A stretch of 64,000 bases of DNA from Otis tarda (taxonomy: Eukaryota > Chordata > Aves > Otidiformes > Otididae). Both the position numbers and the translations under genes were made by a program. Shown piece by piece: positions 24,901 to 36,900 of the stretch. The notes beneath the pieces are model-generated. The model worked only from the letters and a program-made list of their open reading frames with translations. It searched no databases and was not told the origin of the DNA. Position 1 is the stretch's first letter; each line of letters starts with the position of its first letter. The stretch is from positions 117,372,690-117,436,689 of the forward strand of contig CM048553.1 of NCBI GenBank assembly GCA_026413225.1, read 5' to 3'.

Positions 24901-27900
24901 GTTTCATTTTTAAATTTTAAAAAAGGCTTTCACTGGGATACTTGTATATGACAAGGATACCTTGCACAAGACAAAATACACAGTGACCCCAGTTCACCTA
25001 CCTGTTCATTTCCAAAGACAATGTCTGCAAATGTGTAATTTTCTAAGGGATAAAAAGAGAAGGCATTGTTTCAGCATAACAAGTAGTCATAACTTCAGCA
25101 TACAGCATCCAAACAGTATTTTCTTCAAAAAGTTACCACATTCAGGAGAGAACTTACCTTCCGAGTTTTTGCATCTTACTGCTTTAAAGCATAACTTCGC
25201 TCTTTCTCTGCTAGCAAGCTTAGTATCTGAAAGAAAAAGGTTGCAAGATATTTTTACCCCTCAACATAGCTGCTCATTAGCCAAAAGTCAGCCTTCGAAC
25301 TTCACAAACACACTGATGATACTCAAGAAGCATAACTAATCAAGCAGAGCAACTGCATGAGAGTTAAGAAGATTAATTTGCTGTGACTGCATGGTAGTAA
25401 AGAAGGCACATCTTCTGCTGACCCCTTCCTTCTACCTCTAGAGCAGAAAGAGACATAATACATAAAGGAAATACAGAGAAAGAAGGAAGGAACAGAAAAA
25501 AAAGATTGAGTTTATCTGACTGGTTCACCCTCAATATTAAAACAAGAGGACTACATGTCTATACTAATTCTTAAGTACATAAAATGCCGGCACATAAGTA
25601 TAGATAACATTTTTTAGATGCAATAACAACAAATTTTTTTGCCTGGGATACTTAGCCCTTTCAAAAATTAGCAGCTTGTATTAGCTAAGGCAGGATACAG
25701 CACTAGCAATTCTGGTATATTTCTAATAATCAGACAGAGCACTTATCAAATAGTCTGTTGATCAGTTAATTTTAACACTGATACAAATAACTAAAAGTAA
25801 AGGAACACTAAACATATTTTTGTGAGGCATGTTATCGGCCAACTCAGACACAGATTTCTCTACATCATAGAAATAATTTAGCTCTATGTTAAGCCAATTT
25901 TTAAAATTAATGAAGTATGAAAGTTATCTGTCAATATATTTCTCTTGAAACACTGTTGTAGTATGTAGGGTTGTAGTATGTTTGAAAGGCACATAAAGTT
26001 ATTCAAAATTAACTATGCTGAAAGCCAAGTTCAACTCCTTGTAAGATTCTTTTAACTGTTCTTGTCAGGCAGAAGCTAGATTTGCCATCCTTTTGGTGAT
26101 AAAGACACAGACCTTTGTCTTCAGAGATGTTAACAGATTTTTGAAGCTTCCAGTGCTTGCTATTACTTGAAACTTGCACTATATGAAATTCTTTAACGCC
26201 AGTCTCACTCTAAGGAAGAAACAAAAATGACATCAGATAAGAACAGTCACAATTGTGATGTTCTACATCGCATAGTAGGTGTTCGTTGCAAAGTGGCACT
26301 GTTAGAATCTTAATTTAAGTTATTCACACCATCCGTAATACAGCACTAAGGAGAGACAAGAAGAGAGTAAGACCCACTGAAACATCAAACAACAACTCAC
26401 AGCAACTTCCAATTCCAGTAAAGAAAGCCACACAAAGAGGAAACAAAGAACCCCCAGAAAAATACCCACAAGCTAATATTTTAGATTAAGATGACTATAA
26501 TAAAACCTAGGGTTTTAACTCCAATGCAGAACACCATCCATAAGGCCACTTAGTTTCTAAATTTATTTTTGGAATATTGCTAGGTGATAAATCTCATAAA
26601 TTGAAGAACTTTTTCTTTTTGCACATATACACTATGAAAAGTAGTTTGGGGGGCTGGTTTCCTTTCTTGTAAAGGGTGAGGTGGTAGTGGAAAAGTAAGT
26701 CTCACACAATGTTATCTGTTAACTTGGTAAGTACTTTATAAAACACTCCTTTCTCCTCAAAGGAGGAGTCAGCAATATTAACTTTAGTAGCTGAATTAAA
26801 AACAGAGTGTACACACCTTTAAAACAAAATGACAAATCAGCTCAGCGATTCCACTACCAGCTAAGTGTCTAGGAATTATATAAACAGAGGATTAAATTAC
26901 CTTGCTTTGTGGTTGAAAAAATGGGAGCAGCTTCACCAAAAAAATGAGTAAATTTAAATTAGTGTGATATGAAAAACTGAAATATTTTCATCTGTTTTCC
27001 TAAGTCACAAGAGTCATTATCTGTATTTGGACTCTATGTAAAAAAATGTCTTTTAGAGTTCGGTAATCAATGTAAACACAGAAGCTTCCTTCAAGTTGGA
27101 GCTTAAATTTTGAATGCACATTACCACTAATTCTACCAGTGTGTTCACTGACAGGTTGCAGGGGGCACAGGTTGTCTCACTCAGAACTATCTTGAAAGTT
27201 GTGATCAAGAATATTCATGAATTTGGAATAAATTTTCCTAAAAGAAAAAAAGACTCTGAACTATAGTACTGGAATCTGCTTAAGATAGAGATAGTTGTAG
27301 CAGATTTCCAGAGATTTGAGATATAATTTAATGTTAGTACCCTCTTTCTAACTGTAACTGGAATGATCACTATGCAAGGTTTACTTTAGTGTTTTCAAAG
27401 TAGTTGTAAAAGCATCTTTTACTTAAATCTTGGTTCTACACATTTGCTGAGCTTAAAATAGTATTATTATATTATTATTAATAATAAAAACTTACAGTAT
27501 TGATATTTTCTACATCCACAAATACCAACATATTGTCCCCTCTGCCTTCTTCATCTTCAAGTGCATTACTTCTGCAGACAGTAGCTCGAATATGCAGAGA
27601 CCGGCTAGTACAAATAACTGCAGTGTGCCTTAATACTCTATGACTAGGAAGGAGGAGAAGAAGAAAAAAAAAAAAAAAAGAAAAAGAAAGAAAGAAAAAG
27701 ACATTCTGAACAACCAGGACTGCTGTTCAGAACTTCTTTAGCTTTTATGTTTGCCATCAATACTAAGGTCATTAAACAATTTATTCCTTTCAACCACCCA
27801 TGAGACACTATTCTTTTTAGCTTTCTATCAAAACAATATTATTTTTAACAATCATGCTTCATGGGTAGGTGCTGTTCAAACACACAGTCTCTCAGTCAGT

Positions 27901-30900
27901 TTGAAATACTGGACAAAGAGGTTCACACGTTACCACGATTAACAATAAATTTGAAATATTTCTGCTGTATGACTACTGGCTCAGTGAAAGCAAACAGGCA
28001 TGTATTGTCACAGGGATGTCATTAAGCTATTTAATGCCATCACTTGCTTTGGAAAATACAGTTTTTCAGCAAATAAACTATAGAAGTCCCACTAGTTAGT
28101 CACATCTCCTACATAAACATTTATTAAAAAGCTTTTAGATATAATACCAGTACATTCACCAAATTCCCCTGAACTGAGAATCTTGAAAGTTTACCTCCAG
28201 AACCATCACTGCTCTGCCTGTTTCTAGACAGGCTCCACCTCCAAGCCAGCAAGCCCTTTGTAAAAGCTATCCTCCCGTTCTTCTAATGAGCAGTAAACTT
28301 CATTCTTGGGACACATGAGCTTTTCCCATATAGAAACTTTGTGTTACTGTAACGTCCACTCGGAAACACCAGAGGCATGTACAAATTTGATATGCGTTAC
28401 CTACTAAATATGCTGAAACATCATGTGATACTTGGTCTGGGAGAAGAAATCAGTGGTTTCCTAAACTCTATTTCACATGTCACAATTGACAGAAAAAAAA
28501 CTTACAGTTTTGCAGTTAATCTTCCAACAGATACACAGATGCCTGTACAGCTTTCAAGTGGCACATATAATTTTTTTTTTTTTCCTCATTTAAAAGCTAT
28601 GCTCAGTCTACAAAGACTACTGTTAAACAAGACCACATCGCTTAAGCTCCCGTGGAAACCTCCATACAGTTGGGAACAAATATATTCCCCAAACAACTAT
28701 CCTTGATCTCTGAAACACTTCACTTTCTGAATACTATGAACTCACTGGATAAAGAAGTTCTGTTCTTAAAAAAAAAAAAAAGGAAGAAAAAAAATAACTA
28801 CATTTTCAGGGGACAAATTCCCTATTCCTACAGACTAGCTTAAAACCAAATGAAAAGTTAACTTTGGCATTTCAGAAGCTACAGAAAAAACTAAGCAAAG
28901 AGTGTATTTGCACAACTATTAGTTTGATTTGAAGAATATGTCATTGATCCACTCTCTTAACCATCTTCAATACACTAGTGAGTACCCTCACAGCACATGG
29001 CCTTGGTTTCTTTCTCTGAACTAGCCTGGAAAACAAGCTCCAGCCACAAGGAGACATTCAGTTCATGTGACTATAGCTCATGAAGTAGCCCTGCTCCCCG
29101 CCATCATCATGAATACATATAGAATAGAGACCAGGTGTGCTGGTTTTGGCTGCAATAGACTTAGTTCTCTTCACAGTAGCTGTTAAGGGGCTGTGTTTTG
29201 GATTTGTGCTGGAAATAGTGTTGATAATACAGGTATGTTTTTGTTATTGCCGAGTAGTTCTTACATAGAGTTAAGGCCTTTTCTCCTTGTCATACTCTCC
29301 CACTGCTAGAGGGAAGAAGGAGGAAGTTCTGCTGGTATTTTTTTTGTCTTCCCAAGTAACCATTAAACATGACGGAGCCTTGCTTTCCTAGAGACAGCTG
29401 AACTCCTGCTTGCTAATGAGAAGTAGTGAATGAATGCCTTGGTTTGCTTTGCTTGTACGTACTGCTTTTGCTGTACATATTAAACTGTCTTGATCTCAAC
29501 CCACAATTTTTCTCACTTTTACCCTTCTGATTCTCTCCCCCATCCTGCCAGGAGGGAGTGAATAAGCAGCTGTGTGGGGCTTAGTTGCTGGCTGGGGTTA
29601 AATCACACCACCAGGTCCCCAGTCCTGATTATAGATCTACTCCTCCTAGTCTGCACTGCTTCTTAAGGTGGGCAGAAACACATTCTCCAGAAAAATAAAT
29701 CCAGCACATACAGCTCCATAGTAAGTTTACCTAACTAAATCTAGATAAAGTCTGTTGCAACTTTTTTCTCAGCTCTAGCTATGAGCTCTAATAGCTGTAA
29801 GGTAGCAGTGTTAGAACAGTATTTGCAGAAGAGTGAAAGAGAGGAGTAAAAAAAGCCAGCCTTCATTTTTTAATTTGGCTGTTTACTAGATTGCTATACT
29901 AATGCTTCCTGAAGGCTGATCTCCTGATCTCTTCACGTTCTGAATCGGTTTCTCAAAAAAAACAAACCAAAAAAAAACAAAAAAAAAAAACCACCAAAAA
30001 ACCACAACAACAACAAAAAAAGAAAACAAACAAAAAAAAGAAACAAAAAAAAAAAATCCCACACAACTATCTCCTGAGTCTTCTTAGCGGGGGACATGGG
30101 TGGGACTTGGGAATAAGCCACACAAGAAGTCAAGTTGCTACCTTTCAAGTAAAGTTCAAAGAAAGCACTATTAGTTAGCTTGTGATGTTAAACCTGACTG
30201 TCCACTGTCTCAAGATAGTCCAAAAAGGAACTACACAACAGCATGCAAGTCAAACTTGGTATTTAACCCCTCTAAAAATAATAAATTTAATCATAATACA
30301 ATTACTAACCACAGTTTAACCAAGAATAAAATCTTCTGTTCAAAGTAGACAAGGTTTTGTTTTACAACATGCAGAAACAAACTTTTTCCCCTACGCCTCA
30401 GAAAGCTGTGCTTCCAGAGAAACTAAGTAAGAACAGAGTTTGTATTAACAGCATGCCATTAATCCTTCTTCTATTAAATTAAATTTTAACAATTGCCACT
30501 GTGATGGAAGCAGTATAGGCTATGTAATTTCACATGGAAATTAGACCATGTAGTAGAAAAAAATTGCTTAGCATAGCAGACAAAAGGCCGCTTTCACATC
30601 ATCACAATAACTGAGAAAATTCAGTAAGATTTGCATTTATGCTTACAATCTTTATGATGTATCTAATAAGTATGACAAAAAAGTAGATAAAACTTACCAC
30701 ATTTTTGAGTGTCTTTTAATACTTTCATAGTAAAACAAAAAGTTAATTTCATGAACACCTTCTTCATCTGGTCCCCGTAACCACATAGGCAGCTGCACTG
30801 AAGCCCCAGGAAGAAGAACAGCATCAGGAAGTGGAACGTGTATTACTTCAGGCTGACCTCCTGTGCCAACCCCAAAGTCTACAGAAGAAGCTGAAGATAG

Positions 30901-33900
30901 CAGTGCTGTACGCACAGAGGTAGGATCTGTCACAACAGTCTTGTAAGCACTACAGTTTTCAGAAGCTGAAGGACTTAGTGGTGTTAGAACAGCAGTATTT
31001 CCACCAAAAGTAAAAAATTCTGGATGCTTGGACACAACCTTCAGTGCAGTAAGAGGACATTTGCTTACGTTCACAAATTCTACGTATGCTTTTCTGATTT
31101 CTCCACAGAGAAGCCCTGTAGGAAAATTTATAAAGAACACCTGTATAGGAGAGAACAGGAGAAAAGAAAAACCTGAACATTGACTCAAGTTACAAATGAG
31201 CATGAAAACAACAACCAACATTTAAACTATATTGCTCTCTACAGCTTCCTGAGGACACAAAGTGGAGAGGGAGGTGCTGATCTATTCTTCTGGTATCCAA
31301 TGATAGGACACATGGGAATGGTTCAAAGATGTAACAGGGGAGGTCTGGACTGAACATTAGGAAGTATTTCTTTACCAAAAGAGTGGTCAGACACTGGAAT
31401 ATGCTTCCTAGAAAAGTGGTTGATGCTCCAGTGTTTAAGAAGCATTTGGACAATGCCCTCAACATGCTTTAACTTTTGGTCAGCCCTGAATTGGTCAAGC
31501 TGTTGGACTACATGATTGCTGTTGGTCCCTTCCAACTGAACTATTCTATAGAGTGTTGCAATTAAAATGGTCTGCCTAACTGGTTAATAACCCTAGCAAG
31601 GAAAATCACTGTGTTTTAATTAACCAACTTGAACTATTCTAGATGAACTGCAAGCAAACAGAAAAAAGCTGCTTTATCTGTTCCTCCTCACCTTGAAATG
31701 AGGGTACAAAATCTGTTGACAACTAAAATTCTAAAGAGAATGTACAATTTCAGAAGGCTACTAATTTGGAGGCCTCAAGTTTCACTTGAAAAAACCACAC
31801 CCACCAAATTCAGCACTGACAGATCAGAAATTAACTGGCAAGATTCGGGCATTAGCAAAGTCTAAGTTCACTGTTAGAATTACATTTATAAGCTCTGGAT
31901 TCAGCTATTTGCTCAAAACTGCCAAAACGAAGTCGTCACATACCTCCAACAAAGGCATTTCCTCTATAATAATAGGATCTAAACGTCGATCAGGTCCGTA
32001 CTTAATAGATGTTTTTTCCTCTTTTGTGTTATTAAGTCGAGGCCCTTGGATTTCTAAATCTTGTCGTCCTCGTACAGATAACCCATTGGAGACAAACTTC
32101 CCTGAAACAATTTAAATAAAAAACCTCATCACTTTTTACAGTAATTCTTAACTTTTTTCCTGAGAGGTGATGCAAAGCTCCCTACTCAATCTCAAAAATC
32201 AGTTTGATTTTCCTGTTATTGGGCACATACAATGTTCATTGTTTAAGCAGCATCACTGACAAAGAACTATTCACAGTCCACTTTCACACATAACACATTG
32301 CTGTTGCAAGTTTATATAGCCAGTTATGTATTGTTGTGGACTTACTCTGCCCTTTAATAGTTCGACTACAACAGGGGCTGGGGGCAGTGCAGAGCATGAA
32401 GGTGATGTATTTATTTCCTTTCCCAATTTCCACCAAGCTAGAAGGAAAAAAAAGTCACCCAAAACATTTTTATTTCCTTCAAAGACAGGCCACAACCTCC
32501 TAAATGTTTTTTATTCCAAAGGTTTCCAATTTGTAGATAGCTAGCCAAATTTTATTATTTATTTTACGCACCTTCAAACATGTGCTTTAATCCTGATTTC
32601 CTCAAACAACTTAATTCTCCCTGTGAGGGGCAGTTTCAGATGAATGACTCAACAAAACAGATCAGATAATATAAAGGATTATTAATTTCATATTAACATA
32701 TAAATGGTAAGAGAACCAAACTTAAGTCTAGATGCTAAAAAAAATTAATTCTATTAGCCAAATTTAAATTTGGGCAGCTATGCAAAGAACTTCAGTGCAA
32801 CAAAGCTAAAAGAGCCAAAAGAAAAATGAATGGCAAAAGAGTCAATGAAAGTTGTTATAGATTCAACATTGCATAGATGGAATATTTAAATTTTGATTTT
32901 TTTTTTTTAAATGGTTTCAGAATTTCCACATGTTTAAAAGGAACCTAAGTATGGGTTTGGCAGAGATTACTTCCTGTCTCACGGGATTCCTACAGGTGTC
33001 AAATAACTCTTTTCTTGTTGTTGTTTCCCTTGTTTCTACATCCTCGCCTGACGGAAGGCCTTGCAACACGATAGTAAAAAGTTAAACATCAGAATTTAGT
33101 TCTGCTCTAAGAAGCCAGGTCTCCCCCTTCTAGAGACACACAGCTTAAGAGAATAATACACTTACCTGTCTGTAATCCAATAGAAGGATCTATCCCATCT
33201 AATGTCACAGCACCCTGCACAGTGCCAAGATTATAAATGACTCCCAGAATATGTAGCTCCCCTGTTTGATGGGGAAAGAGCTTTAGTCTTGCCTGTGGAG
33301 ATATGTTAAATTTTTGTTGTTGTTGCTACTAGGAAAAGGTATTATTATATTTAAATGTCCAATTGCTAAAGACATTCACAGCTACACTTTAGTTGTGTCT
33401 GATGTAATTGCATACAATAACTACAGGTCATTTACTGGATTCAAAATTTCATACACACAGAATTTACCAAACCAGTCCACAGCTAAGAGATGTTCATTAC
33501 ATTAGGAAAGAATCCTAAACTGTAACAAAAACGAACTTTAACAGAGGCAGAATCTCAGAATGGTTCAAGCTGGAAAGGACCTCTGGAGGTCACCTTGTCC
33601 AACTCGCCTGCTCAAGTAGGGCCACCTAGAGCCAGCTGCCCAGGACCACGTCCAAACAGCTTTTAATATCTCCAAGAATGGAGACTCCACAATTTCTCCG
33701 GGCAGTCTGTGCCCAGTCACCATCCTAGTTAGTGTTTCCTGATGTTCAGGTGCAGCCTCCTGTGTTTCAGCTTCTGCCCACTGCCTCTGGTCCTGTCACA
33801 TCCTCCCTTCAGATATTTATATACAATGATGAGACCCAGAAGTTCCAGTACTTCATATATCAGTAACGTCTACTGTACATTCAGCATTAAGTTCAGATCA

Positions 33901-36900
33901 TAACATGTCTGAACTACTCAACCCTAAAGTTCAACACTGAAAAGACCATTTTTAAACTATAGTACTTACCACTTTTGTCTCCTCACTATTGATTAAAAAT
34001 TCTGCTATTGCTTCAGTTCCTATCATATCATCACTGCATGTTCCCTGAAAAGAAGAAACAGCTTTTCACATATGATTACCTCTAGGCAGAAAAAGGGCTA
34101 TGAATATGACTTCCCACAGCTTTTCTGAAGTGTTCAAGTTAAAAAAAAAAAAAAAAAAAAAAAAAATCACACAACTGTCAAAGTGCAGACACTTAGGACC
34201 AGCAAATGCTGTATGTCCAGCTTCTCAGGCTTTTGGAATTAAAGCAGCAGCTAGACAGCTCAGTAGACATTTACTTAAGTGAAAAAAAAAATTAAGATTT
34301 ATCACTACAAATGGGAAACATTCCCAGTTTCACTGAAACAGAAGTACGTATCGTATCATTAAAGTAGCAGTTCAGAACAGAAGCGTAGGGTAAATCTTGA
34401 GACTTATTTACACAAAACCATGTTTCTAACTCTGGAAAACAATTACAGCATCTTAGAGATCACTATTTTCCAAATGTTTTTGGCCAGGAAATTAAATTAA
34501 GGAATTTACTGTAATATCCAGTATTAGAACATATTAAAGCCTTAAAAATATTACAGTGAAAACAATCCTTCAGAGGGAAGTTTTGGCAGTATTAGTTGAA
34601 GTGTTAAATTAAACAGTAGTAATTAGTTCATCTAAAAGTATTCAAAACATTGATTTTTAATACAATAAATTTTCATTTTTCTTCTAATCAAGACACCAAG
34701 ATTTTCCTATCTTATACCAGCACAGTAGCTGCTACTTTTTTTGGCCATTTTTTTTTTCAAATTTACACTTATACCACTTGTTTTCATACTACAGGATTCT
34801 GAAGACTTAAGTTAATACATACTTCATAACTGTGGCTGTTTGGTTTTGGTTGAAAAAGGATGAAGCTTTCCTTACCAGCTCCTTCGTTTCTGCATCACGC
34901 TTTGCACTGAAGTCTTTAGGTTGAAACTTCCACAGCAATGAAAGGTCAGTCAGAAGAAGTGGAACTTTCAGTGGGTTTCGGAAGGACACTTCTACAGTTA
35001 TTGGTTCTATTAAAGTGCAAGAAAATAATGATAACAGGCTATCCCCATCACAATTTAAAGGCTCACCTAACTCAAAGCATTCTTGTATAAACATCTTGCA
35101 CAAAAACATTGGTTTAAATCTACAGTAACACACGAAATATTGTACAAACTTATCTAACTCACTTTATTTCTGAAGTATGTAAATCTTAACTTTACCTTCT
35201 ATCACAGCAAGTGGAAATTTGGAGTTATCCGAGTAGCGATTTAAACAGAACTGTGTTGGCTGAAAGTTTGAAGGTATTATTCCTTTATTTACCGCAGAAA
35301 CAACCTGCTCCTCAAGTTCCTTCCACTGTTGTGATGATTCCGAGTCATACTCCTGATCCAGACTTACATGCGTAGCTGCCTGCTTTTCACCTAGGATGAG
35401 TAAGGCAATCTTAGAATATAACAGTGGCATGCAACAGCTGCAACAAAGAGAGCTACACTGGCAATTTGGCAAGTATTGTTAAAGTATGTTAAGTTCTTGG
35501 TCACCATCATTTTTATATTACAATTGATTTAAGTCATTGAATTGCAAGACACTTTGAAATACACACATGGAAGACAATGCTGAGGATAATTTGAGTATAC
35601 TTCTATTTGCAAATTGTGGAGTTCCAGGATTTTAGCATGCTAGATGGTATACTCAGCTTACAGATTATTTTAACTTTATGACAGACTAGTCCCACAGTAC
35701 AGCCATAGTTTATATAAGAACTCCCACTCAGCTTATTTTACATTCAGGAATCACAGTATCTCAAACATTTCATCCAAGCTAAAGTCAACTGTAAAGCTAA
35801 TTCCTAGCATTGCACTAGCATCTATCGTTTGCTAAAGTATTAATAATCCCTTTCATGAAGTTTGTTACAGACTTGCATTGATGCTTTCCAGCTATGAAAC
35901 GCAGTGAAAGTCAGCACATCCACAAATGCAGATTTCATATTTACACAAGAAGTCTGAAAACAGCTAGCGAGTAAATACTAAGCTTAAGCTTTTCTTTTGA
36001 AATCTGATTTAAGAAGTTACTCTGTCACATTAGTTTTACATAATGGCAGAGTTTTTAAAATGAAACCAACTCTTACATATATTCTGGTTCCATAAATAAG
36101 GGACTTCAATCTGTTTACATAAAATTTTCTAACCTTCTGCTGGCCTTCGATCGTGCCCAAAGAAAACACGGGTTGCTGAGCTATTAATATACGGTAAAGG
36201 AAGCTGTGGCAAGGGACCATCAGGTGATAGTTGAGTTACACTCTGGAGCAAAGGAGGAAAACAGTGTTATGTCACTATGCAAACACATGAAGCCCGTGCT
36301 GTTCATTACCAATGACTGAATGATAGATAAAGAAGCCAAGTTATAAGCACTCCATGGTTGAACAGGTAGTATTTTTAAGATGGAATGAATCATTTCAATT
36401 AACTGTTTTGATAGTTTCTCCTGCTTTGATACTCTGAAGTAGTATTTTTTTCTTCAGTAAGAGTTTGAAGTTCATGAAATCTTCATGAAAAAAAAGGAAT
36501 AACGATTGTAATCCAGCACTCTAATCACTACTGTGGCTGCATCACCGTTACAAGCTTTGACGCAAAGCTTGAGACTTGAACTCAGAATCTGATAAAATAC
36601 ATTCACTGCACCACCACCATTACACAAGATTCTCACCACAGCTGAGCCATGGACTCAAACATCAGTCTAAGTAAGGTCTACCATAACTTAGCAAACACCA
36701 CAGAAATTCTGTTTAAAGACAGTAAGTAACTACATGGCTGCAAGTTGTGTGGTGATATAAGCACTAAACACCCTACAACGTACATGGTATACTACAATCC
36801 AGAATCACTCAGAAACTTAAAGTTAACTCAATGAGTCACTTCATTATAAGAATCCGTATTAAAGAATAAAACTCACTACAACATGGATAGGGAGCACTTC

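Larger units (their letters stand above)
27644..30697 (-). other. TRAPPC8 intron 19
   Basis: 3054 bases. It contains the long polypurine tract (27646-27701), a plus-strand T run (28570-28582), an A run (28769-28782), a solo LTR (29136-29610) with target duplications, and an A-rich low-complexity block (29955-30057). The remainder is unique. Confidence 0.75.

Noticed and set aside
24962-25339. A 125-codon plus-strand frame
   Set aside because: It runs antisense across TRAPPC8 exons 22 and 23; its openness reflects the constrained exons on the other strand.
29136-29610. Possible intact endogenous retrovirus in intron 19
   Set aside because: Only one LTR lies between the two target duplications and no viral coding sequence is present, so it is a solo LTR.
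29933-30148. A minus-strand frame encoding a Phe/Leu-rich, membrane-like peptide
   Set aside because: It is the translation of the A-rich low-complexity block at 29955-30057.
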